From: Pseudonocardiales bacterium
GTDB lineage: Bacteria > Actinomycetota > Actinomycetes > Mycobacteriales > Jatrophihabitantaceae
Assembly: GCA_025966155.1 (NCBI GenBank)
Contig: JAOPVO010000101.1
Span: 1-35,751 of the forward strand
Direction of reading: 5' to 3'
Length of the DNA stretch: 35,751 nucleotides
Below, in pieces: positions 28,314 through 35,751 of this stretch. The position numbers were made by a program, and so were the translations under genes. The notes under the pieces were generated by a model that did not search any database, was not told the DNA's origin, and saw only the letters and a program-made list of their open reading frames with translations. How positions within the stretch are numbered: position 1 is the first letter of the stretch; each line of letters begins with the position of its first letter.

Positions 28314-29789
28314 ATGAACGCAGAACCTTCCCGGGCCGGATATCGCACGACATTTCTCGTTCTGGCCGCCGGGGCCGGGGCGTTCGCGCTGCTGCAGTCG
28401 CTGGTGTCGCCGGTCCTGCCGACGATCCAGGAGGCGCTGAACACGACGCAGACCAACGTGACCTGGGTGCTCACCGCATACCTGCTGTCGGCGTCGATCT
28501 GCACGCCGATCGTCGGGCGGCTCGGGGACATGATCGGCAAGAAGAAAATGTTCGTCTTCGCGCTGATCGCGCTGGCCGTCGGCTCGCTTCTGGCCGCCGT
28601 CGCCCCGTCGCTGTCGATCATGATCATCGCCCGGGTGATCCAGGGTGTCGGCGGCGGTGTGCTGCCGCTGTCGTTCGGCATCATCCGCGACGAGTTCCCG
28701 CGGGAGAAGGTGCCCGGCGCGGTCGGCGTGATCGCCGCTCTGACCGCCGTCGGTGCCGGGCTCGGCATCGTGCTGGCCGGCCCGATCGTCGATGCCCTGA
28801 GCTACCACTGGCTGTTCTGGATCCCGATGGCCGTCATCGCCGTTGCCGCGATCGCCGCCTTCTTCGTCATCCCCGAGTCGGAGGTGAAGACCGCCGGCAA
28901 GATCAACTGGCTGGCCGCCCTGCTGCTGTCGGGCTGGCTTGTTGCCTTGCTGCTGGCGGTGAGCGAGGCCCCGTCGTGGGGCTGGGGCTCGCCGAAGGTC
29001 CTCGGCCTGCTGATCGTGGCCATCATCGTCGCGGCGACCTGGGTCCGGCTGGAGTCCCGCTCGGCCAACCCGTTGATCGACATGAGGATGATGACGATTC
29101 GCGCGGTCTGGACGACGAACCTGGTGGCCCTCCTGTTCGGCGTGGCGATGTTCGGTACGTTCGCGTTCCTGCCCGCGTTCCTGCAGACACCAAGCGAAGC
29201 CGGCTATGGATTCGGCGCCTCGATCACGACGTCCGGGCTGATGATCCTGCCGCAGACCGTCGGAATGTTCGTGCTGGGTGTCCTGGCCGGACGGCTCGGC
29301 GAGCGGTTCGGGTCCAAGAACCTCGTTGTGGCGGGCTCCTTCGTCAGTGTGGCGGCGCTCGCGCTACTGGCCCTGGCCCACGATCACGCCTGGGAGATCT
29401 ACTTATCCTCGGCCGTCCTCGGCATCGGGTTCGGCTTGGCGTTCTCGGCCATGTCGAACCTGATCGTCGCGGCCGTGCCGGCGGAGCAGACCGGCGTCGC
29501 GAGTGGCATGAATGCCAACATCCGCACCATCGGCGGATCCCTGGGCGCGGCCTTCATGGCCAGCATCGTCGCGGCCCACGTCGGGCCGAGCGGCCTGCCG
29601 AGCGAGTCTGGCTACAGCGCCGGGTTCCTCCTGCTCGCGGCCGCGCTGCTGCTCGGCGCGTTCGCCGCCGTCCTGATCCCCGCCATCCCGCGCTCGCCGA
29701 AGACGCGCCACGAGCCGGCAGTGCAGCTCCGGCACGGCGAGCTGGCGATGGTGGCCGGCGGAACAGTCGTCGGCAACGAGTCGGAGTAA
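28314..29789 (+). CDS. MFS transporter, DHA2 (EmrB/QacA-like) family
   Basis: 491 aa; GRLGDMIGKKKMFV motif A; RVIQGVGGGVLPLSFGIIRDEFP. Confidence 0.92.
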   Translation: MNAEPSRAGYRTTFLVLAAGAGAFALLQSLVSPVLPTIQEALNTTQTNVTWVLTAYLLSASICTPIVGRLGDMIGKKKMFVFALIALAVGSLLAAVAPSLSIMIIARVIQGVGGGVLPLSFGIIRDEFPREKVPGAVGVIAALTAVGAGLGIVLAGPIVDALSYHWLFWIPMAVIAVAAIAAFFVIPESEVKTAGKINWLAALLLSGWLVALLLAVSEAPSWGWGSPKVLGLLIVAIIVAATWVRLESRSANPLIDMRMMTIRAVWTTNLVALLFGVAMFGTFAFLPAFLQTPSEAGYGFGASITTSGLMILPQTVGMFVLGVLAGRLGERFGSKNLVVAGSFVSVAALALLALAHDHAWEIYLSSAVLGIGFGLAFSAMSNLIVAAVPAEQTGVASGMNANIRTIGGSLGAAFMASIVAAHVGPSGLPSESGYSAGFLLLAAALLLGAFAAVLIPAIPRSPKTRHEPAVQLRHGELAMVAGGTVVGNESE

Positions 29790-29950
29790 CCGGGGACTTC
29801 CCCGATGCATTGATCAACGGCGGCTTCTACGCGTGGCCGGCGCGATCGAGCTCGCGCGCCGGTTCCTCGTCAGTGAGAGCCGGGATCGATCGCACCCGCG
29901 TCGCCTTCATGGGCTAGTGGCGGATCGGCGAAGCCGAGCGCTGTCCGGCT

Positions 29951-29988
29951 GCGGCTGCATATACCTAGCTATAGGCATACGCAGCCGC
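29951..29988 (-). terminator. Stem-loop downstream of the SDR gene
   Basis: GCGGCTGCATATACCTA (29951-29967) / TAGGCATACGCAGCCGC (29972-29988); the two A/C mismatches become U-G wobbles in minus-strand RNA. Confidence 0.75.
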
Positions 29989-30004
29989 GGGCAGGACGTC
30001 GTTG

Positions 30005-30793
30005 CTACAGGCCCTTCTCGGCACAGAGCGTCTCGTCGTAGGTGATCTGGCCGGTGAAGTCGGCCGCTGCCTGCTCGCAAATCCAGACCGCGGCCTTGCC
30101 CATGTAGTCCGCGGACTCGAACTCCAGCGTCGGGTTCTCCTTGTCGTTGGAGAAGAACAGGTTGCCCGGGGTCTTGATCCGGCCCATCGGCGACAGCGTG
30201 TTGACCGCGATGTGGTCGTTCTGAAGCGCGATCGCCTGGCGCTGGGTGAAGTGCTCGATCATCGACTTCTCGGGGCCGTAGAAGATGTCTCCGCCGCGGA
30301 TCTGGTCCGGGGTGTACGGGCCCGGGCCGGGCTGCACTGCCGCGATCGAGGAGAGGTTGATGATGTGCCCGCCGCCGGCGGCGCGCAGGTGCGGGATCGC
30401 CTCGCGCATCGTGAGGATGGGCGCGCGCACATTCACCTCGAGGCTCAGCGCGATGTGCCGGGGCTGGACAGTCTCCAGCGTGCCCGGGACGAAGATCGCG
30501 GCGTTGTTGACCAAGATGTCCAGGCGGCCGTAGGTCTCGATCACCTTGGCGACGGCGGCGGCGATGCTGTCGGGATCGCGCAGGTTCAGCAGCACGGGGA
30601 TCGCGGTGCCCCCGGCGTCGATGATCTCCTGGCTGACGGTGTGGATCGTGCCCGGCAGTCGCGGATCGCTGACCTGCTCGGTGCGCGCGGCGACGGCGAC
30701 GGAGGCGCCGGCCTTGGCCAGGTATCTCGCGATGTCGGCGCCGATCCCTCGGCTGGCCCCGGCTACGAGCGCGACTTTCCCCTGCAGCGGCAT
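30005..30793 (-). CDS. SDR family NAD(P)-dependent oxidoreductase
   Basis: Start MPLQGKVALVAGASRGIGADIARYLAKAG at 30793; TGxxxGxG-like motif, NNAAIF, YGPEK. Confidence 0.9.
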   Translation of the reverse strand: MPLQGKVALVAGASRGIGADIARYLAKAGASVAVAARTEQVSDPRLPGTIHTVSQEIIDAGGTAIPVLLNLRDPDSIAAAVAKVIETYGRLDILVNNAAIFVPGTLETVQPRHIALSLEVNVRAPILTMREAIPHLRAAGGGHIINLSSIAAVQPGPGPYTPDQIRGGDIFYGPEKSMIEHFTQRQAIALQNDHIAVNTLSPMGRIKTPGNLFFSNDKENPTLEFESADYMGKAAVWICEQAAADFTGQITYDETLCAEKGL

Positions 30794-30926
30794 GCGGCGT
30801 TCTCCCTTGAACTCGGCGGGCAATGTCCGCCGAATATCGTCCAGCGAGCCGTCGTGTCGCAAGGGCAGTCGAGTCGGCCGCTGAGCCGCGATCGAAAGTG
30901 TCGGTGCCCGGGCGCACGATGCGACC

Positions 30927-31187
30927 ATGGCTGAATTGACAGTGCGGCACCGCGAGATGCTCGCGTTCGAGGCCCAGTGGTGGCGGCACGACATCGATCG
31001 CGCGACCGCGATCCGGCACCTCTTCGGGTTGAGCGAAACCCGGTACCTGCAAATCCTCAACGTCGTCGTCGAATGGCCCGCTGCGGCAGCCCATGATCCG
31101 CTGCTGGTGCGTCGCCTGCGCCACGACCGGGCCCTGGCGCGGTCGGCCCGTGTTGGCTCCGCTACTGAGCGGATTCTTAACGGTTAG
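30927..31187 (+). CDS. DUF3263 family protein
   Basis: 86 aa; LAFEAQWWRHDIDRATAIRHLFGLSETRYLQILNVVVE matches the actinobacterial DUF3263 pattern. Confidence 0.85.
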   Translation: MAELTVRHREMLAFEAQWWRHDIDRATAIRHLFGLSETRYLQILNVVVEWPAAAAHDPLLVRRLRHDRALARSARVGSATERILNG

Positions 31188-31320
31188 GTCACGATGCGTG
31201 ATTCAGCTGTGATCGGCGTCACGGAGCCCTAATGTGGCAGCGATCACAACCGGATCGCGACCGCAAGAGGCGATGCGGATACACCACTCGGGCGTCACTG
31301 CCCGGCGAGAGGGGCTCTCC

Positions 31321-32997
31321 ATGCGCAAACCAGTCCTATTGGCGGGTGCGGCGCTCACTGCGATCGCACTCGTTGCCGGCTGCTCCGGCGGCGGCAGTGG
31401 CGGAGGAGGAGGAGGAGGCGGCAATGGCACCGACACCCCTGAGTCCGACACCTTGGTCAACGGCACATTGCCCAGCGACGGCCCGGCCGAGGACGGCGGG
31501 ATCCTGACCGTCAACGACGCGTCGGACTCCCCCACCCTCGACCCGCACAAGTCGGCCACGGCCTACACCCATGGCCAGGTGTCCGGCATCGTCTACAGCA
31601 AGCTGCTGGAGTTCGATGTGGGCCGCGACATCCCGTTCGGCTCGATGGATGTGCACGGCGACCTCGCCGAGAAGTGGTCGCACTCCGAGGACGGCCTGAC
31701 CTGGACGTTCAACCTGCGCAAGGGCGTGAAGTGGCAGAACGTCGCGCCGGTCAATGGGCGCGCGTTCAGCTCCGCCGACGTCGTCTGCACCGTCAACCGG
31801 ATCCAGACCCTGCCCGGCGTGCAGAAGAACCTGATGGACGTCGTGGCTTCGATGGACACCCCTGACGTCAACACCATCATCTTCAAGCTCAACACCCCGT
31901 ACGGGGCGTTCGACGAGACGATGGCCAGCTTCTACATGGAGATCCTGCCCTGCGAAGGCACCTCCGGGCAGTTCGACCTGGCTCAGGTTGCCATCGGCAC
32001 CGGCCCGTTCATCCGGCAGAAGTGGGACCGCAAGGTCCAGAAGACGTACATCAAGAACCCGGATTACTTCATCGCCGGCAAGCCCCACCTCGATGGCGTC
32101 AACCTCATCATCCAGGCCGACCCCGCCGCTGCCATCGCCGCATTCCGCACCAACCAGCTCGACGTCACCGGAAGCGTGAACAGCACCCTGCTGCCAACCG
32201 TCACCTCCACCAACCCCACCGCAGTCGTCGAGTCGCAGCTCGCCCTGACGATGAACCAGATCACCTTCAACCAGGCGAAGAAGCCGTTCGATGACATCCG
32301 GGTCCGCCAGGCCATCTCGATGGCCTGGGACCGCCAGGGCATGGGCCAGACGTTCTACCCGTACGGCACCGCGCTCGCTGGGGCCTACCCCTCGACGCTG
32401 TTCGGCTCCATGAGCTCGGAGGACGCACTCAAGCTGAAGCCCTACGACCCGACTGCGGCGAAGAAGCTGCTCGCCGATGCCGGCTACCCCAACGGCTTCG
32501 ACGTGTCGCTGCTGACCACAGACGGCTACGGCCCGAACTTCGTGAATCAGGCTCAGTGGGTGCAGCAGGATCTGAAGGATGTCGGCATCAACGCCACGCT
32601 GCGGATCCTGGACTACGCCACCTACTTCAGCACTTTCGCGGCCAAGGACTACGAGATGTCCTTCGGCCTGGGAACGGGCTTCCTGACCTCCGACGAGTGG
32701 CTCGAGGCGCTCTACAAGTCCGACGGCCCGCGCAACTGGTTCAACACCAACGACCCCAAGGTCGACGCGATGATCAAGGACCAGCGATCGACGGTCGACC
32801 CCAAGGAACGGGAGAAGAAGCTGCAGGACCTCTCGACTTACATCGTCAAGAATGTGGCGAACCCGATCTTCGGCTTCCAGTACACCGGGCTGCTGGTGGC
32901 TCAGCCGTACGTGCACAACATGTACACCCACCCGCAGTACGCACGGCCGTTCATGGCCGATGTGTGGCTGGACAAGACCGCTCCCGGCCGCAAGTAG
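31321..32997 (+). CDS. ABC transporter substrate-binding lipoprotein (SBP_bac_5, peptide type)
   Basis: MRKPVLLAGAALTAIALVAGCSGG lipobox; poly-Gly linker; SBP_bac_5 patterns (LAEKWSHSEDGLTWTFNLRKGVKW, KPFDDIRVRQAISMAWDR). Confidence 0.93.
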   Translation: MRKPVLLAGAALTAIALVAGCSGGGSGGGGGGGGNGTDTPESDTLVNGTLPSDGPAEDGGILTVNDASDSPTLDPHKSATAYTHGQVSGIVYSKLLEFDVGRDIPFGSMDVHGDLAEKWSHSEDGLTWTFNLRKGVKWQNVAPVNGRAFSSADVVCTVNRIQTLPGVQKNLMDVVASMDTPDVNTIIFKLNTPYGAFDETMASFYMEILPCEGTSGQFDLAQVAIGTGPFIRQKWDRKVQKTYIKNPDYFIAGKPHLDGVNLIIQADPAAAIAAFRTNQLDVTGSVNSTLLPTVTSTNPTAVVESQLALTMNQITFNQAKKPFDDIRVRQAISMAWDRQGMGQTFYPYGTALAGAYPSTLFGSMSSEDALKLKPYDPTAAKKLLADAGYPNGFDVSLLTTDGYGPNFVNQAQWVQQDLKDVGINATLRILDYATYFSTFAAKDYEMSFGLGTGFLTSDEWLEALYKSDGPRNWFNTNDPKVDAMIKDQRSTVDPKEREKKLQDLSTYIVKNVANPIFGFQYTGLLVAQPYVHNMYTHPQYARPFMADVWLDKTAPGRK

Positions 32998-33043
32998 CCG
33001 ATAGCCCGCTGTATTACTGAGCGGCGCACGACCTGCACCATCT

Positions 33044-33089
33044 GACGCCCGTCGCGGCCGGATCATCCGATCCGGCTGCGGCGGGCGTC
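33044..33089. terminator. Strong stem-loop between the SBP gene and the convergent zinc-ribbon gene
   Basis: GACGCCCGTCGCGGCCGGATC / GATCCGGCTGCGGCGGGCGTC, 19/21 Watson-Crick pairs, 4-nt loop. Confidence 0.85.
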
Positions 33090-33119
33090 GGCGATTGAGC
33101 TGGCGGGCTTTGGGGGCGG

Positions 33120-33470
33120 CTACAGCCGGACAGTCCGGCCGAGCACGAGGTCATAACCGCAGGACCGGCACACAACGGTGCTGCTGGGGATATTCGATCC
33201 GCAGGCCGGGCACGAGCGGCCGCCGATGCGGTGTCCCGATAGCCAACGCAGGTAGATGGTGATGTCCGCCGCCGCCCAGAGCAGCACGATGACGAAGGTG
33301 CCGGCCGCCCGCGACCCTCGCCGGTCGGTGTCGCACTGCGGGTCAAGCACCGCGTCGCAGGCGCTGAATCGGCCTTCGACCACGCCGATCCACAGCAGCA
33401 GCAACAAGAGGAATAGGCCGTTGATGGCGAGCGCGGCCAGGATCGTCGTGGTTCGCCGGCCGGACGTCAT
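33120..33470 (-). CDS. Small membrane protein with C-terminal zinc ribbon
   Basis: Start MTSGRRTTTILAALAING at 33470; two TM segments; CPACGSNIPSSTVVCRSCGYDL. Confidence 0.75.
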   Translation of the reverse strand: MTSGRRTTTILAALAINGLFLLLLLLWIGVVEGRFSACDAVLDPQCDTDRRGSRAAGTFVIVLLWAAADITIYLRWLSGHRIGGRSCPACGSNIPSSTVVCRSCGYDLVLGRTVRL

Positions 33471-33546
33471 GCGGCGCCTCCCGGCGTTGGCGGGCACACC
33501 CGCGCAGTGCGGACTCACCGTAGCCGTCGCGGGGCAGACTGGACGG

Positions 33547-33756
33547 ATGAGCGATCCGGACGTGCGGTGCTTCCACATCAACCCGCAGATCGGCTACCGA
33601 TGCATGAACGACGCGGTGGCGACGTGGCGGATGCCCGGCTCCGGCGATATCGACGGCACGGACTCCAGCTGGCTGGCCGGCCGAGCCATGATGGTCCCGC
33701 TGTGCGAGCGCCACGGGCTGATGCTCGGAATGGAGCGCGAGAGCGACACCGTGTAG
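33547..33756 (+). CDS. Small hypothetical protein (69 aa)
   Basis: MSDPDVRCFHINPQIGYRCMNDAVATWRMPGSGDIDGTDSSWLAGRAMMVPLCERHGLMLGMERESDTV; divergent from the zinc-ribbon gene; Cys/His content looks non-random. Confidence 0.55.
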   Translation: MSDPDVRCFHINPQIGYRCMNDAVATWRMPGSGDIDGTDSSWLAGRAMMVPLCERHGLMLGMERESDTV

Positions 33757-34016
33757 CCCGTGCGGGCACCCAACCGACGATCGGCAATCGACCAGGACCG
33801 GATGTTGACGCGACACCATGTCGTGCTTAGGTTGTGACCCAGCGCACTTTCCGGTGGTTGGGCTACGCGCCGTCCTGGTCTCAAGATGGAGGCGGCCACT
33901 AACCGGGCACCGCGCCCAAAACTGTATGACGGGGACGCGGCGCCGCTGCGTTCCGGGTGCCGCCGCATCCGCTGCACTTGGACACGAGAGGGCAGCCAGA
34001 TGAGCACGGACCCCGC

Positions 34017-35288
34017 ATGACCGAGAAAGTGGTCGTCGTCCGCCCGATCGTGAAGTCGTCGACGTCGGCCAGCGATGAGTCGCGCAATCCATTCACCAAT
34101 GCCAACTATCGACGATGGTGGACGGCGTCGATCGTCGCGGGGACGGGCGTCGGAATCCAGACCGCCACTGTCCCGCTATTCATCCAGGCGACAGTCGCGC
34201 ATGACCATCGCCAGCTGGCGGTGACGGCAGCCCTCATCTGCCAGAACCTTCCGGCCGCGATCTTCGCGCTGTTCGGCGGGGTAATCGCCGATCGCGTCGA
34301 GCGGCGGCGCATCCTCGTCCGCACCTACGCCGTCGCTGCCGCGGTGTCGCTGGCGTACGTCGCGCTCACCGGCTTCTCCATCGCGCTCTACTGGCCGGTG
34401 CTGATTCTCGGCGCCGTTGTCGGCTCCGCGGGGGCGTTCACGAATCCCGCCCGCAGCAGCATGACGCAGCACATCCTGCGGCCATCGCAGCTGCCGAACG
34501 GGATCATCCTCGGCACGGTCGCATTCATGGCAACGCTGCAGGTCGGCGGGCCGAGTGTCGGCGGCCTCATCGCCGACGGCTTCGGCCTGACCTGGGCGTT
34601 CACTGCCGAGGTGGCCATGCTCGCGCTCGCGGCGCTCATTTTCTCCCGAGTGCCCACGGACACGCCGGCTCCCACGGGGAAGAATGTCTGGGGCGACCTG
34701 AAGGCCGGGCTCGCCTACGTCCGGGAATCGCCGGTGCTCCGCGGCATTCTCGTCCTCGGCACGATTCCGGGCGTTTTCTTCATGGGCCCGTTCACGGTCA
34801 CGAATCTATTCGTGGTCAAGGATGTGCTTCACGAGAGCGATAAGTTCGTCGGGATCATGTTCGGCTGCCTAGGAGCCGGGATTCTCGTCGGCTCCGTGAT
34901 GTTGACGGTCCTGAAGACGAATCGCCGAGGGGTGATGCTGATCGGCTGCATGATCGGCGGCGGTGGAACTTTCGCCGTGTACGGCCAGAGTTCATCGTTG
35001 CCGTTGTCGATGCTGATCCTGTTCCTCTCCGGGATCGTCGGCCCTGCCATCTTCATCAACTTCGCCCAGGCGCTGCTCCAGCTCAACACCGATCGCCCGA
35101 TGATGGGCCGCGTCATGAGCATGTACGGGCTGTCGTTCGCCGCGTCGGTGCCGCTCGGCCAGCTCCAGGGCGGCATCCTCATGAAGCTGATCGGACCGCA
35201 GGCCACGATCACCATCAGCGGCACCATCATGGCGTCGATCGGCGTCGTCGCGATGTTCGCGATGAAGCGCATTCGCGAACTGCGCTAG
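34017..35288 (+). CDS. MFS transporter (DHA3-like)
   Basis: Start MTEKVVVVRPIVKSS at 34017; ALFGGVIADRVERRRILVRTYAVAAAVS motif; about 12 TM. Confidence 0.9.
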   Translation: MTEKVVVVRPIVKSSTSASDESRNPFTNANYRRWWTASIVAGTGVGIQTATVPLFIQATVAHDHRQLAVTAALICQNLPAAIFALFGGVIADRVERRRILVRTYAVAAAVSLAYVALTGFSIALYWPVLILGAVVGSAGAFTNPARSSMTQHILRPSQLPNGIILGTVAFMATLQVGGPSVGGLIADGFGLTWAFTAEVAMLALAALIFSRVPTDTPAPTGKNVWGDLKAGLAYVRESPVLRGILVLGTIPGVFFMGPFTVTNLFVVKDVLHESDKFVGIMFGCLGAGILVGSVMLTVLKTNRRGVMLIGCMIGGGGTFAVYGQSSSLPLSMLILFLSGIVGPAIFINFAQALLQLNTDRPMMGRVMSMYGLSFAASVPLGQLQGGILMKLIGPQATITISGTIMASIGVVAMFAMKRIRELR

Positions 35289-35381
35289 CACGAGGCCCGG
35301 GGTCCTAGGACCTGGCCGGTCGGGGCCTACTGCGACCCGGTTATCGCGGTGAGCGCTCCCCAACGCGGGCAGACCTGAGGG

Positions 35382-35567
35382 ATGACCGAATCCTCGACCC
35401 AGTTCGATCCCGACGACGACCCACGCACGCGGCCGGTGGAGTCCGCCGGCCAAGCGGAAGCGCTCGGTGTGATCGCCGAGGCCCAGGGGCGCCACCGCGA
35501 CGCCGACGCTCTAGCCGCGCTGGCAGCAGACCGCCCAGATGAACGACCCGACCCCTCGTCGACCTGA
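35382..35567 (+). CDS. Small acidic hypothetical protein (61 aa)
   Basis: ATG after weak SD-like GAGGG; Asp/Glu/Ala-rich, no recognised family. Confidence 0.4.
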   Translation: MTESSTQFDPDDDPRTRPVESAGQAEALGVIAEAQGRHRDADALAALAADRPDERPDPSST

Positions 35568-35751
35568 CCTGACGGCCAAACCGGGACGTCCCAGCAGTCT
35601 GATTCGCACTGTCATCTGGACGGGCAAGGCGCGAGTCGTGTGCAGCTGGAACATGTAGCCGACCGCGTGACAGCCGCGTCGCGGCGTGGGGCTGTTATCA
35701 ACCCGACGAGAGCTGGCGGCCATATCCACCGGCGTCCGACGTCGGGTGCCA

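Noticed and set aside
26699-29917. 1072-aa plus-strand ORF
   Set aside because: Shadow ORF: antisense to the DHA2 MFS gene (26531-28084) and then out of frame over the next MFS gene (28314-29789). Arg/Gln/Gly/Asp-rich low-quality translation typical of non-coding frames in high-GC DNA.
31381-31425. GGC/GGA-rich microsatellite-like tract
   Set aside because: Encodes the poly-Gly linker right after the lipobox, common in actinobacterial lipoproteins; not treated as a phase-variable repeat.
31336-33066. 576-aa minus-strand ORF
   Set aside because: Antisense shadow of the SBP gene; codon bias supports the plus strand.
35568-35751. Possible tRNA-like or structured RNA at the window end
   Set aside because: No cloverleaf arms or T-loop consensus could be placed; insufficient sequence.

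Overview
High-GC actinobacterial chromosomal segment, about 31 genes, mostly housekeeping. No tRNA, rRNA, CRISPR array, prophage or recognisable IS transposase was seen. Main blocks, left to right: an AbiEi/DUF559-type gene bordered by long palindromes; a fused lysyl-tRNA synthetase/lysyl-phosphatidylglycerol synthase (LysX-like) whose domain order is reversed relative to M. tuberculosis LysX; a DMT transporter; pirin; a HhH-PHP protein; a FAS-II operon (PucR/FasR-like regulator, fabD, fabH, acpP, fabF, accD-like) followed by DUF3145; aceA divergent from a RamB-like regulator; a polysaccharide deacetylase lipoprotein; a TerB-like protein; two Zn-alcohol dehydrogenases (one probable mycothiol-dependent formaldehyde dehydrogenase); a cold-shock protein; a CtpE-like P-type ATPase; divergent DHA2 MFS exporters; an SDR; DUF3263; an orphan oligopeptide-type SBP; and a further MFS transporter. 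Strongest hunt results: (1) a DUF559 (Vsr-like nuclease fold) gene between near-identical palindromic repeats, with its stop codon inside one of them, plus a sibling palindrome 13.7 kb away whose arm differences are all compensatory; (2) a LysRS-MprF fusion in inverted order; (3) a FabD carrying a C-terminal BCCP/lipoyl-like domain that lacks the biotinylation lysine, in the same operon as a carboxyltransferase. All family calls come from reading the sequence; no database search was run.
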